NCBI RefSeq assembly: GCF_004762095.1
Contig: NZ_SIJH01000004.1
Location: forward strand, 62,001 to 126,000
Source: Tabrizicola caldifontis
GTDB taxonomy: Bacteria > Pseudomonadota > Alphaproteobacteria > Rhodobacterales > Rhodobacteraceae
Length of the DNA: 64,000 bases
Direction: 5' to 3'
Both the position numbers and the translations under genes were made by a program. Of the stretch, positions 33,534 through 42,638 are shown one piece after another. How positions within the stretch are numbered: the stretch's first letter is position 1; each line of letters opens with the position of its first letter. The notes beneath the pieces were generated by a model that worked only from the letters and a program-made list of their open reading frames with translations, had not been told where the DNA came from and did not search any database.

Positions 33534-35894
33534 TCAGAACCTCGTCGAGATCGTCAGGTCGAAGGTCTGTTCCCTGTCGTAGTCTTCCTTCTTCAGCGCC
33601 TTGCTGAAGTTGAACCGCAGCGGACCGATCGGCGTTGTCCAGAACACCGAAAGGCCGACCACCGCCCGCGGATTGAAGCTGTCATCGACGATGCCATCCG
33701 GTTGGTCAGGCGAAGGAGTGCCGTTCACGTTGTCGAGGCTCCAGACCGAACCGACATCGAAGAAGGCGCCGCCGGTGATGCCATATTCCTCGGGCAGGCC
33801 AAGGGGGAATTCGGCCTCGAAGCGCGCCACAGCGAACATGTTGCCGCCCAAGGCATCCTGATCGTCAGCCCCAAGGTCGCGCGGACCGATCCCCTTGGGT
33901 TCGAAGCCCCTGATCTTGCCGCCACCGAAGTAGCGTTCAGTCACGCGGCTGGTGCCGTCACCCAGTGTCGTGATGGCCCCGCCCTCGAACACGGCACGGA
34001 TCGTCACTTCCTCGTTCCAGACCTTGGTCTCGGCCAAGGCCAGCGCGGTCGTCTCGATATATTCTGTATCGCCCGCAAGACCCGCAAAATCTTGGCCAAA
34101 GCGCAGCAGAACCCCACCCTTCGGATTCAGGCCGGTAATCCGAGTATCATACTCGTAATTGTAACCCAGCGACAGCGTGCGCAGCGCGCCAAGGTCAACT
34201 TCACTCTGGATGATCGGCGAATCGCCGGTGTAGTTCTCCAGCAGGTCATCCGAATAGCGCATGCGAAGGTTCAGCCTAGACTGTTCCCCGATCGGGAAGC
34301 CAAGCCCGGCAGTCAAGCCGATGTTGCGCGTATCGTAGACCGCGAAATCGCTGGTCGAGGTGCGGTAATAGGCACCCAGGCTGAAGCTGAGGTCGCGCCC
34401 CAGGAAGGCAGGCTCGGTGAAGCTGAAGCTTGAATTCTGATTGTCCGTCCCCGAACTCAGGCTAAGCGACAGGCGCTGGCCGCGGCCCAGGAAGTTCGTT
34501 TCCGAGAACCCAATGTTGAACCCCGTACCGTTGGCCACCGAATAGCTGACCCCGAAGCTGAGCGAGCCGGTCGGCTGTTCCTCGACATCGACATTCACCA
34601 CCACCTGATCCGGGCCGGACCCCTGCTCGGTGTTCACCTGTGCGTCCGAGAAGAAGCCCAGAGCGCGAATCCGTTCGGCCGACTGCCGGATCTCGCGCGG
34701 GTTGAAGGGGTCGCCCTCAACGGTGCGGAACTGACGGCGGATGACCTCGTCCAGCGTGGTCTGGTTGCCTTCGATGTCGATGCGTTCGACAAAGATACGC
34801 TGGCCGCGAACGATGGCGAATTCGACGTCAACTGCCTGGCCGCGCTGGTCACGGGTGATCCGCGGTTCGACACGGATGAAATTGAGGCCTTTCTTCAGCG
34901 CCAGCGTTTCCATCCGCGCCACGTTGTTATCGATCAGCAGCGGGCTGTAGGTCTGCCCGGTGCGGATCCGCGTGACCGCCTGAAATTCGGCCGCATCCAG
35001 CCCCTCAACCTCGGATACGACGGTGACCTTGCCGATGGTATGCGGCAACCCTTCACGCACGGTAAAGGTGATGAAGGTCGCATCCCGTTCACGCGTCAGT
35101 TCGGCGCTGGCGTCCAGGATCTGAAAGTCGATGAACCCACGCGACAGGTAGAATTCTGTCAGCAGGCGCTTGTCCAGTTCCAGCCGCTCGGCCACGAAAC
35201 TGTCGCGCTGGATGAAGGTACGCAGAAGCCCCGCCTGCTTGGTCTGCAACACCTGGCGCAAGCGCCGATCCGAGAAGGCACGGTTCCCGACGAAATCGAT
35301 CCGCTCGTTCTCGACCACACGGCCTTCGGTGATCTCGAAGACCAGATCCACGCGGTTTTCCGAGCGGCGGATGATCTTGGGCGTCACGCTGGCGGCCAGT
35401 CGTCCCGCTGCGCGATAGGCTTCCGCGATGGCTGCGGCATCGGCCTCGGCCTGGCTGGGGGAATAGACACGACGAGGTTGCGACTTGATAACCTCGGCAA
35501 GACGTTCGTCCTTCAGGCGGCGGTTCCCCTCGATGCTGATCACGTTGATGATCGGGTATTCGACGACCCGGATCAGCAAGGTGGAGCCCTGGGGGATCAG
35601 CTCGACCGTTTCGAACAGGCCGGAGTTCACGATGCGCTGATAGGCATCGTTCAGCGCGGAAGCCGACACCTGTTCGCCACGCCTGATTCCGGCATAGTTG
35701 AGGATCGTGGCGGCATCTACCCGGCTGTTCCCTTCGATCACGACGTTCGAAAAGGAAAAGACCTGAGCATAGGCCGGCATCAGGAACGGGGCCGAAAGCG
35801 TTGCGGTGCCAAGAAAAACCGCCGTTGCCAGAAGACGGGCGCGCGCACGCGTCCCGGATGACCGTTCCCTGGTCGTACGGAAGGTCCCTTGCAT
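33534..35894 (-). CDS. bamA: Outer membrane protein assembly factor BamA
   Basis: A 786-residue Omp85 protein. It has a signal peptide (about residues 20-44, ending MPAYAQ), five POTRA domains (about residues 45-440, with FSFSNVVIEGNSRVD, INVISIEGNRRLKD and FVERIDIEGNQTT as domain starts), and a 16-strand barrel with the L6 signature RYFGGGKIRGFEP. It ends in a C-terminal aromatic residue (STRF), as outer-membrane barrels do. The start at 35894 has GAGGAC upstream and puts the signal peptide in the proper place. It is the core of outer-membrane protein insertion. Confidence 0.96.
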   Translation of the reverse strand: MQGTFRTTRERSSGTRARARLLATAVFLGTATLSAPFLMPAYAQVFSFSNVVIEGNSRVDAATILNYAGIRRGEQVSASALNDAYQRIVNSGLFETVELIPQGSTLLIRVVEYPIINVISIEGNRRLKDERLAEVIKSQPRRVYSPSQAEADAAAIAEAYRAAGRLAASVTPKIIRRSENRVDLVFEITEGRVVENERIDFVGNRAFSDRRLRQVLQTKQAGLLRTFIQRDSFVAERLELDKRLLTEFYLSRGFIDFQILDASAELTRERDATFITFTVREGLPHTIGKVTVVSEVEGLDAAEFQAVTRIRTGQTYSPLLIDNNVARMETLALKKGLNFIRVEPRITRDQRGQAVDVEFAIVRGQRIFVERIDIEGNQTTLDEVIRRQFRTVEGDPFNPREIRQSAERIRALGFFSDAQVNTEQGSGPDQVVVNVDVEEQPTGSLSFGVSYSVANGTGFNIGFSETNFLGRGQRLSLSLSSGTDNQNSSFSFTEPAFLGRDLSFSLGAYYRTSTSDFAVYDTRNIGLTAGLGFPIGEQSRLNLRMRYSDDLLENYTGDSPIIQSEVDLGALRTLSLGYNYEYDTRITGLNPKGGVLLRFGQDFAGLAGDTEYIETTALALAETKVWNEEVTIRAVFEGGAITTLGDGTSRVTERYFGGGKIRGFEPKGIGPRDLGADDQDALGGNMFAVARFEAEFPLGLPEEYGITGGAFFDVGSVWSLDNVNGTPSPDQPDGIVDDSFNPRAVVGLSVFWTTPIGPLRFNFSKALKKEDYDREQTFDLTISTRF

Positions 35895-35968
35895 CCTGCG
35901 TCCTCGCCCGTTCCTGTTTTTTTTCTGACTAGCTGGAAAGGCAAGCTTTGTCAAAAGCCTGCGGTCCT

Positions 35969-35977
35969 TGTGGATAA
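35969..35977 (-). promoter_or_regulatory. Perfect DnaA box upstream of bamA
   Basis: TGTGGATAA on + (TTATCCACA on -), an exact match to the strong DnaA box, in the 156-base gap between rseP and bamA. It is a single box without neighbours, so if functional it is more likely a transcriptional or titration site than an origin. Confidence 0.35.
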
Positions 35978-36050
35978 CTTTCCTACATATTGTGCCCGCT
36001 GTGCCGCGCCATCGGATCAGGGAAAACCGACCCTGCGGCGGTGCGGCGGC

Positions 36051-37376
36051 TTACATGCAAAGGATATCGCGGCTTAGCGCGAACAGCATCAGCGACAGCA
36101 CAATGGTCAGCCCGATCGTCATCAGCACGCGCAGCGCACGCTCTGACGGAGGGCGGCGCATGACCGCTTCGTAGGCGTGAAACACCAGATGTCCGCCATC
36201 CAGAACCGGAATCGGAAACAGGTTGATGATGCCGATACCCAGCGAAAGCACGGCAAGCATGCCGACAAAGCTTTCCGTCCCGTTGCGCGCCGCATCGCCC
36301 ATCGTCTCGGCAATACCTATCGCACCCGAAAAGTTGCAGGAACTTATGGCACCGGTGATGATGTGCCAAAGCCCCGAAAAGGTAGTGACAGTCATGCCCC
36401 ACATCTGCGCCACGGCCAGGGACATCGATTCGATCAGGCCGGGCGACCGCGTGGCCGGAACGAAGGCCATGCCAGAGGCAATCCCGATCTGATAGCGCTC
36501 GACGAAGGCGCCGGTTTCATCCGCCACGCTGCGGATGCGCGGGACCAGTGTCAGTTCGAAGGTCTGCCCATTGCGCCAGACGGTCAGCGGCACCGGCGCA
36601 CCCTTGCTTTGGGCGACGATGTCGGGAAGCTGGCGGAAGGTGGTGACCTCCTGCCCGCCGGCCCGCAGGATCACATCCCCGGCCTGAAGGCCGGCGTCCA
36701 TGGCCGCCGACCGGATGATCACCTGCCCCACGACAGCCGGGAAGGGATGCGGACCTCCGACGTCCATCTGGCGGTCTCCGCGGCGGATGGTGTAGGTCAC
36801 CGTCTGCCTGTCCGGAAGAACCCCGGCCAGCGCGCCCAGGCTGGGCAAGTCCGGTGTCGGCTGTCCCTCGATGGCAAGGATGACGTCACCTGTCTGCAGC
36901 TCCGCTCCCCCGAAGGGAAGGGCGCGCAGTTCGCCCACCGTCGGTTCTTCCCGCGGCAGGCCGGCAACCATCAGGATCCCGGCAAGCAACACGAAGGTCA
37001 GGATGAAGTTCGCCACCGGTCCCGCCGCCACGGTCGCAGACCGCGCCCAGAGCGGCGCCCCCGCCATCGTGTGGCGCCGTTCGGCCGGCGACAGGCCGGG
37101 CATGTTCACAGGGCGCACCGACGATGCGTCGGCATCGCCAAGGAACTTCACATAGCCGCCGAAGGGAATCGCCGCGATCTGCCAGCGCGTGCCGCGGCGG
37201 TCGCGGTGGCTGAAGAGCACGGGACCGAAGCCGATCGAGAACACCTCGGCATGTATGCCCGACCATCGGCCGACGATGTAATGGCCGTATTCATGGACGA
37301 AGACGATGATCGACAGCGCAACGATGAAAAAGAACACCGTCCAGGCGGTGCCGCCGAGTGCCGCGAAGATTTCCAT
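36051..37376 (-). CDS. rseP: Site-2 intramembrane zinc metalloprotease RseP
   Basis: A 441-residue inner-membrane protease. The zinc motif HEYGH lies at residues 28-32 in the first helix (IIVFVHEYGHYIVGRWSGIHAEVFSIGFG). Two PDZ domains follow, with TGDVILAIEGQPTPDLPSLGAL and AGDVILRAGGQEVTTFRQL. The second catalytic motif is NLFPIPVLDGGHLVF near residue 390, with the metal-ligand Asp. It cleaves membrane-anchored anti-sigma factors and leftover signal peptides. It sits two bases downstream of dxr. Confidence 0.95.
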   Translation of the reverse strand: MEIFAALGGTAWTVFFFIVALSIIVFVHEYGHYIVGRWSGIHAEVFSIGFGPVLFSHRDRRGTRWQIAAIPFGGYVKFLGDADASSVRPVNMPGLSPAERRHTMAGAPLWARSATVAAGPVANFILTFVLLAGILMVAGLPREEPTVGELRALPFGGAELQTGDVILAIEGQPTPDLPSLGALAGVLPDRQTVTYTIRRGDRQMDVGGPHPFPAVVGQVIIRSAAMDAGLQAGDVILRAGGQEVTTFRQLPDIVAQSKGAPVPLTVWRNGQTFELTLVPRIRSVADETGAFVERYQIGIASGMAFVPATRSPGLIESMSLAVAQMWGMTVTTFSGLWHIITGAISSCNFSGAIGIAETMGDAARNGTESFVGMLAVLSLGIGIINLFPIPVLDGGHLVFHAYEAVMRRPPSERALRVLMTIGLTIVLSLMLFALSRDILCM

Positions 37377-37378
37377 GC

Positions 37379-38563
37379 CTACCTCGAACCCGCCCTGCGG
37401 CGCGCGATTTCATCCGCCTTCGTCCGTGCCAGATGGTCCATCTGCAGGATATCATCAAGGGCGGGTGCCGCATTTGTGCGGCCAAGGTCGGGCTCCAGCG
37501 CATCCAGCGAAGCCTCGACCACCCCGGCCATGTCCATGAAGCCGATTCCACCGGCCAGGAAATGGTCAAGGGCCACTTCCTTCGCCGCATTGAAGGCCGC
37601 GCCTGCAAGCCCGCGCCGTTCCATCACCGCACGCGCAAGGTGCAGCGCCGGGTATCGCGTGAGGTCGGGCGCGCGGAAGGTGAGCGTAGAGATCTGCGCC
37701 AGATCCAGCCGGGCGACCGGCAGGTCGGCCCGAACCGGCCAGTTCAGCGCATAGCCGATGGAATGGCGCATGTCCGGTGCGCCCATATGCGCCATGATGG
37801 CCCCGTCACGGAAGCCGACCATGGAATGGATCAGCGATTCCGGGTGGATGATGACCTCGACCCGTTCGGGTTCCACCCCGAAGAACTCGCGCGTCTCGAT
37901 CACCTCGAGCGCCTTGTTGAACATGCTGGCCGAATCGATGGTGATCCTCTGGCCCATGGCCCAGTTGGGATGGGCCAGCGCCTCCTGCACCGTGGCGCGT
38001 GCCAGGGCCTCCAACGGCCAGTCGCGCAGCGCACCGCCCGAAGCGGTCAGGATGATCCGCTCTACCGTCGCGATGTCTTCGCCCGCAAGGGCCTGAAAGA
38101 TCGCCGAATGTTCGCTGTCAACCGGCAGGATGCGCGCGCCTCGCGCCTCTGCCTCGGCCATCAGCAACGGCCCTGCGGTCACCAGACTTTCCTTGTTGGC
38201 GAGGGCCAGGCTTTTCCCGTGACGCAGCGCCCGGAACCCGGGCACCAGTCCCGCCGCACCGACGATCGCGCTCATCACCCAGTCTGCCGGGCGGTCGGCG
38301 GCTTCGGCGATCGCCTCGGCCCCGGCCGCCGCCGCCACACCCGAACCTGCCAACCTGTCGCGCAGTTCGGCAAGGCCCGACGGGTCGGCGCAGACCGCGA
38401 CCTCGGCGCGCAGCTCTCGCGCCAGTTCGGCCAGCCGCGCGATGTTGCGCCCGCCGGTCAGTGCAACCACCCGGTAGGCCTCGGCCCCCCCAGCGCGGCG
38501 GACAAGATCCACCGTCTGCTCTCCGATCGAGCCCGTGACCCCGAAGATCGAAATGCTTCGCAT
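37379..38563 (-). CDS. dxr: 1-deoxy-D-xylulose-5-phosphate reductoisomerase
   Basis: A 394-residue enzyme converting DXP to MEP in the non-mevalonate isoprenoid pathway. The NADPH motif is SIFGVTGSIGEQTVDLV (about residues 4-20). The catalytic and metal part reads ALANKESLVTAGPLL, ILPVDSEHSAIFQAL (Asp and Glu ligands), LTASGGALRDWP and NWAMGQRITIDSASMFNKALEVIETREFFG. The start overlaps the cdsA stop by one nucleotide (TGATG). Its product leads to the isoprenyl chain extended by UppS, encoded two genes upstream. Confidence 0.96.
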   Translation of the reverse strand: MRSISIFGVTGSIGEQTVDLVRRAGGAEAYRVVALTGGRNIARLAELARELRAEVAVCADPSGLAELRDRLAGSGVAAAAGAEAIAEAADRPADWVMSAIVGAAGLVPGFRALRHGKSLALANKESLVTAGPLLMAEAEARGARILPVDSEHSAIFQALAGEDIATVERIILTASGGALRDWPLEALARATVQEALAHPNWAMGQRITIDSASMFNKALEVIETREFFGVEPERVEVIIHPESLIHSMVGFRDGAIMAHMGAPDMRHSIGYALNWPVRADLPVARLDLAQISTLTFRAPDLTRYPALHLARAVMERRGLAGAAFNAAKEVALDHFLAGGIGFMDMAGVVEASLDALEPDLGRTNAAPALDDILQMDHLARTKADEIARRRAGSR

Positions 38564-39375
38564 CAGCCCGGCCCCCCGATCATCGGCGTGACCGGAAAGA
38601 CCAGTTGCAGCAGCATCACCAGAACCACGGCGCCGATCAGCGCATCAAAGCGGTCCAGTACGCCGCCGTGTCCGGGAATCAGCCGCGAGGCATCCTTGAC
38701 CCCAGCGCGCCGCTTGACCCAGCTTTCCAGGATGTCGCCCATCTGCCCGGCAAAGGCCACCAGCATCGACAAGGGCACCAGCGGCCAGCCACCATAGCCG
38801 GCCTGCCAAAAGGCAAGCCCCACCAGCCCGGCACCGATCCAGCCCGCCGCCGTGCCCGACCAGGTCTTCTTGGGGCTGATCCGTTCCCAGAACTTCGGCC
38901 CGCCCAGCAGACGCCCGGCGAAATAGCCCAGAACGTCGGAGGCTACGACCACCGCGACAAGCCACAGGATGGCGATTGTTCCGGCCTCCTGGCGCAGGGT
39001 GACCAGGCCGTAGCCCGCCAGCATGATCGCCAGCGCATAGCCCCCTGCAAGGCGACGGTCGCGGCGCGGGGTCAGCACCAGCATCAGCGTCGGCGCCACA
39101 AGGAACAGCACCGCCACTTCGCTGCGCAGGACCAGTGCGGCCGCCAGCGCCCCACCGGTCGCCACCGCCAGCGTCACCGGCGTCCGGCGTCGCAGGGGGG
39201 CCGTGATGGTTGCCAGTTCCCAGACCATCAGCGCCGTCAGCACGATGACAAGAGCGGCAAAGGCAGTGCCGCCCAGCCAGATCTCGACCGCACCGACCGA
39301 CACCATGAATATGGCCGAAAGGATTCGGGTCCGCAGGTCAGACCATCGGCCGGAAGGCGCCGGCACCCCACTCAC
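38563..39375 (-). CDS. cdsA: Phosphatidate cytidylyltransferase
   Basis: A 270-residue membrane protein that makes CDP-diacylglycerol, the precursor of all phospholipids. About seven hydrophobic helices are visible. The family signature is in ESWVKRRAGVKDASRLIPGHGGVLDRFDAL (key residues Ser, Lys, Asp and the PGHGG-x-LDR-x-D core, about residues 214-243). WERISPKKTWSGTAAG is the second conserved stretch. The start is GTG at 39375, overlapping the uppS stop by 4 nt. Confidence 0.95.
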   Translation of the reverse strand: MSGVPAPSGRWSDLRTRILSAIFMVSVGAVEIWLGGTAFAALVIVLTALMVWELATITAPLRRRTPVTLAVATGGALAAALVLRSEVAVLFLVAPTLMLVLTPRRDRRLAGGYALAIMLAGYGLVTLRQEAGTIAILWLVAVVVASDVLGYFAGRLLGGPKFWERISPKKTWSGTAAGWIGAGLVGLAFWQAGYGGWPLVPLSMLVAFAGQMGDILESWVKRRAGVKDASRLIPGHGGVLDRFDALIGAVVLVMLLQLVFPVTPMIGGPG

Positions 39376-40106
39376 CGCAGCACGCCCCCGAACCGCCGCT
39401 CGCGATTGCCGAACCGCGCGATGATCCCGGCCAGTTCCTCGGCCGTGAAATCGGGCCAGAGCGTGCCGGTGAATTCGTATTCGGCATAGGCCGCCTGCCA
39501 GGGCAGGAAATTGCTTGTCCTTGTCTCTCCGCTGGTGCGGATCACAAGGTCGGGGTCAGGCAGGCCGCCCGTATCCAGCGCCCCGGCGAAGGCCCCTTCG
39601 GTCAGATCGCGCGGATCCAGCAGGCCAGCCGCCACCTGCTCGGCCAGCTTGCGCGCTGCGCGCACAATCTCGTCACGGCCACCGTAGTTGACCGCGATGG
39701 TCAGGTTCAGCCGATCGCAGCCAGCCGTGCGCGCCTCGATCCCGGCCATCAGGCGCTGCAGCTTCAGATCAAGGCGCCCGCGTTCGCCGATGAACCGGAC
39801 CCGGACCCCCGCCTTGGCAAGGCGCTCGGCCTCGCGCTCGATGTAGCGGGCGAAGATTGCCATCAGGCCAAGCACTTCTTCGGTCGACCGCTTCCAGTTC
39901 TCGGTCGAGAAGGCGTACAGCGTCAGCCAGCGGATGCCCAGGTCGGGGGCAGCCTTGACAATGTCGCGCACCCGTTCCGCACCGCGGCGATGACCGACAA
40001 GACGCGGCCAGCCCCGGTTAGTGGCCCAGCGGCCGTTGCCGTCCATGATGATTGCAAGGTGATTGACCGGCCTCAGCCCGACTTCGCCCGCCAGATCCTT
40101 CGACAC
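39372..40106 (-). CDS. uppS: Undecaprenyl (polyprenyl) diphosphate synthase UppS
   Basis: A 244-residue cis-prenyltransferase that makes the C55 lipid carrier for peptidoglycan and other envelope glycans. Catalytic Asp is in HLAIIMDGNGRWA (about residues 16-28). LTLYAFSTENWKR, NLTIAVNYGGRDEI and DLVIRTSGETRTSNFLPWQAAYAE follow in order. The start is GTG at 40106. It is the third gene of the operon. Confidence 0.95.
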   Translation of the reverse strand: MSKDLAGEVGLRPVNHLAIIMDGNGRWATNRGWPRLVGHRRGAERVRDIVKAAPDLGIRWLTLYAFSTENWKRSTEEVLGLMAIFARYIEREAERLAKAGVRVRFIGERGRLDLKLQRLMAGIEARTAGCDRLNLTIAVNYGGRDEIVRAARKLAEQVAAGLLDPRDLTEGAFAGALDTGGLPDPDLVIRTSGETRTSNFLPWQAAYAEYEFTGTLWPDFTAEELAGIIARFGNRERRFGGVLR

Positions 40107-40121
40107 CGGCCCGTCCCTCCG

Positions 40122-40688
40122 TCAGACCTGCATGATTTCGGCCTGCTTGATCTCCAGCGCCTTGTCTACGGCGGCGATGGCGCGATCGGTCATTTCCTGC
40201 ACCTCGTCGACCCACATCTTCTGATCATCCTCGCTCATGCCCAGGGCCTTGGCCTTCTTGATCTGGTCCATCCCGTCGCGGCGGACGTTGCGGATGGCGA
40301 TCTTGGCCTGTTCGGCATACTGCGCCGCGACCTTCGACAGTTCGCGCCGGCGCTCCTCATTCAGTTCCGGGATCGGCAGGCGGATCAGCGGCCCGTCGGT
40401 GACCGGGTTGATGCCGATCCCGGATTCGCGGATCGCCTTTTCCACCTTGCCGACCAGGGCCCTGTCCCAGACGTTGATCACCACCATCCGCGGCTCGGGC
40501 ACGTTCACCGTGCCAAGCTGGTTGATCGGGGTCATCTGACCGTAGGCTTCCACCTGGATCGGATCGACGATCGAGGCACTGGCGCGACCCGTGCGCAGCG
40601 AGGCGAATTCCTGCTTCAGCGCAGTCATGGCGCCATCCATCCGGCGCTGCAGGTCGTCGGTGTCGATCTCGATCTCTTCATGAGCCAT
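40122..40688 (-). CDS. frr: Ribosome recycling factor
   Basis: A 188-residue factor that splits post-termination ribosomes with EF-G. Typical stretches are [30 protein letters not shown] (about residues 15-44), [48 protein letters not shown] and [14 protein letters not shown]. The three-helix bundle is complete. It is in its usual place after pyrH, 103 bases downstream. tsf and rpsB, the normal partners further upstream, are not here; the operon begins at pyrH. Confidence 0.96.
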   Translation of the reverse strand: MAHEEIEIDTDDLQRRMDGAMTALKQEFASLRTGRASASIVDPIQVEAYGQMTPINQLGTVNVPEPRMVVINVWDRALVGKVEKAIRESGIGINPVTDGPLIRLPIPELNEERRRELSKVAAQYAEQAKIAIRNVRRDGMDQIKKAKALGMSEDDQKMWVDEVQEMTDRAIAAVDKALEIKQAEIMQV

Positions 40689-40791
40689 GGGTCATGTCCT
40701 TCACTTCGTGGGCCCCCTGGGCGCATCGGGGCTTCCGGCTTATAGCAGAGCCACCGGGCCGGGGAATAGGCCTAAGCGGCGGGGGCGGGCC

Positions 40792-41523
40792 TCAGCCCTG
40801 AACGCGGGTATAGGTGCCCTGCCCGGCCAGAATTCCCCGGAAACCGCCGGGTTCGTCCAGCGAAAAGACGATGATCGGCAGGTCATTGTCGCGGGCCAGC
40901 GCGATCGCGGTCGCATCCATGACGCCCAGGTGCTTCTCAAGCACTTCGTCGTAGGTCACATGGTCGTAGCGCCGTGCATCAGGGTGCTTCTTCGGATCCT
41001 TGTCATAAACGCCATCGACCTTGGTGCCCTTGAAGATCGCCTGGCAGGCCATTTCGCTGGCCCTGAGCGTTGCCGCCGTGTCCGTGGTGAAATACGGGTT
41101 CCCGGTTCCGGCCGCGAAGATGCACACCCGCTTCTTTTCCAGATGCCGCACGGCGCGGCGGCGGATGTAGGGCTCGCAGACCTGATCCATCGGTATGGCC
41201 GAGATGACGCGGGTGAAGACCCCCATCGCCTCCAGCGCCGACTGCATGGCCAGCGCGTTCATCACCGTGGCCAGCATCCCCATGTAATCGGCCGTCGTCC
41301 GCTCCATCCCCTGAGCGCTGCCCTGCAGGCCGCGAAAGATGTTGCCGCCGCCGATCACCATGCAGATTTCCACACCCATGTCGCGGACCGACTTCACCTC
41401 TTCGGCGATCCGGTTCACCGTCGGCGGATGCAGGCCATAGCCCTGGTCGCCCATCAGCGCCTCGCCCGAGATCTTCAGCATCACGCGGCTGTATCTGACC
41501 GCGGCCCCGGCTGTGTCGGACAT
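40792..41523 (-). CDS. pyrH: Uridylate kinase
   Basis: A 243-residue UMP kinase of the amino-acid-kinase fold. The N-terminal motif [21 protein letters not shown] binds phosphates. [33 protein letters not shown] and [20 protein letters not shown] are hallmarks, as is [21 protein letters not shown] near residue 170. The start at 41523 follows AGGGGG; the 23-residue longer frame is rejected. It is the first gene of the minus-strand envelope operon and is divergent from miaA, 80 bases away, so both promoters must lie in that gap. Confidence 0.96.
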   Translation of the reverse strand: MSDTAGAAVRYSRVMLKISGEALMGDQGYGLHPPTVNRIAEEVKSVRDMGVEICMVIGGGNIFRGLQGSAQGMERTTADYMGMLATVMNALAMQSALEAMGVFTRVISAIPMDQVCEPYIRRRAVRHLEKKRVCIFAAGTGNPYFTTDTAATLRASEMACQAIFKGTKVDGVYDKDPKKHPDARRYDHVTYDEVLEKHLGVMDATAIALARDNDLPIIVFSLDEPGGFRGILAGQGTYTRVQG

Positions 41524-41603
41524 GGCGCCCCCTGCATTTCGTTTTGTGTTTGGACTGGCGCGCAAAATGTCGCAAAACCGCGGCGGGTTCAACCGGGGTT
41601 CCG

Positions 41604-42470
41604 ATGTTGATCGACCGGATTTCGCGCGAGGCTCCCGTGCTGATCGCAGGGCCGACCGCCAGCGGCAAGTCTGCGCTGGCGATGGAAATTGCCGCGCGCG
41701 ACGGCCGAACGATAGTCAATGCCGATGCGTTGCAGGTCTACGCCAACTGGCGCATCCTGACCGCACGCCCCTCGCCCGCGGATGAAAGCGCCCTGCCCCA
41801 CGCGCTGTACGGCCATGTTGCGCGCGATCAGCCCTATTCGGTCGGCCACTGGCTGCGCGAGCTGAAGCCGCTGCTCGCAAGACCGGTGGTGATCGTCGGC
41901 GGAACGGGGCTGAACTTCACCGCGCTGACCCGCGGGCTGGCCGAGATCCCCGAGATCCCGCGCGCGATACGCGCCGAGGCCGACGCGCGGATGGCCGCCG
42001 AGGGGCGGGCGGCGCTGCTGGCCGAGCTTGACCCCGAAACAGCCGCCCGGATCGACCCGCTGAACGGGGTCCGTGTCCAGCGCGCCTGGGAGGTCTGGCG
42101 GGCCACAGGCCGGGGGCTGGCCTCCTGGCAGGACGAGACGCCACCGCCCCTGCTGCCGCGAAGGTCGGCCGAAGCCCTTGTCCTGATGCCCGAAACAACA
42201 TGGTTGAACGACCGCATCGACCGCCGTTTTGCGCAGATGATGGCGGCCGGCGCCCTGGACGAGGCGCGGGCGAACCTGGCCGGTTGGGATGCCCGCCGAC
42301 CGTCGTCGAAGGCGATCGGAGGGCCAGAGCTGATTGCGCACCTGCAAGGTCACCTGACGCTGGAGCAAGCCGTCGCTGCTGCTGCTCTGGCCAGCCGGCA
42401 ATATGCGAAGCGGCAAAGGACATGGTTCAGATCGAACATGAAGGACTGGACGGTTCTTTCCCTTCCCTGA
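41604..42470 (+). CDS. miaA: tRNA dimethylallyltransferase MiaA
   Basis: A 288-residue enzyme that prenylates A37 of tRNAs reading UNN codons. The P-loop is GPTASGKS (16-23). [19 protein letters not shown] is the catalytic-Asp and substrate region, and [17 protein letters not shown] and [13 protein letters not shown] (C-terminal tRNA-binding) are conserved. It is slightly short for the family, with a reduced insertion domain. The start at 41604 has GGGGT upstream; the longer frame from 41544 would overlap the pyrH promoter region. Its DMAPP substrate comes from the MEP pathway, of which dxr is encoded nearby. Confidence 0.95.
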   Translation: MLIDRISREAPVLIAGPTASGKSALAMEIAARDGRTIVNADALQVYANWRILTARPSPADESALPHALYGHVARDQPYSVGHWLRELKPLLARPVVIVGGTGLNFTALTRGLAEIPEIPRAIRAEADARMAAEGRAALLAELDPETAARIDPLNGVRVQRAWEVWRATGRGLASWQDETPPPLLPRRSAEALVLMPETTWLNDRIDRRFAQMMAAGALDEARANLAGWDARRPSSKAIGGPELIAHLQGHLTLEQAVAAAALASRQYAKRQRTWFRSNMKDWTVLSLP

Positions 42471-42507
42471 TCATGGGTTGCGGGGCGAACTTGACGCGAA
42501 CTGAAGG

Positions 42508-42552
42508 CGATCCACAGGCTTACCCACAGGAACCTGCAACACCTGTGGATAA
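42508..42552. promoter_or_regulatory. DnaA-box-like inverted repeat downstream of miaA
   Basis: TTACCCACAGG (42520-42530) and CCTGTGGATAA (42542-42552) form an inverted repeat with 10 of 11 positions paired. The right arm contains a perfect DnaA box (42544-42552, TTATCCACA on -) and the left arm a one-mismatch box (42520-42528). A third weaker match, CGATCCACA, is at 42508-42516. It lies in the 168-base gap between miaA and the AraC gene. Confidence 0.45.
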
Positions 42553-42638
42553 CTTGAGCGTCTTGCCCAGAATTTCGCTTGGGTTGTGCCCGGACGGCTG
42601 CTTTACTTTTGCGGTCATCCACCGCCGGACCCGTTGCC

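Noticed and set aside
36177-37754. 525-codon ORF on + opposite rseP and dxr
   Set aside because: Shadow frame spanning two real genes.
42471-42638. Chromosome replication origin near the DnaA boxes
   Set aside because: No AT-rich unwinding region, no dnaA, hemE, parA or similar origin neighbours, and only one perfect box; kept only as a DnaA-binding candidate.
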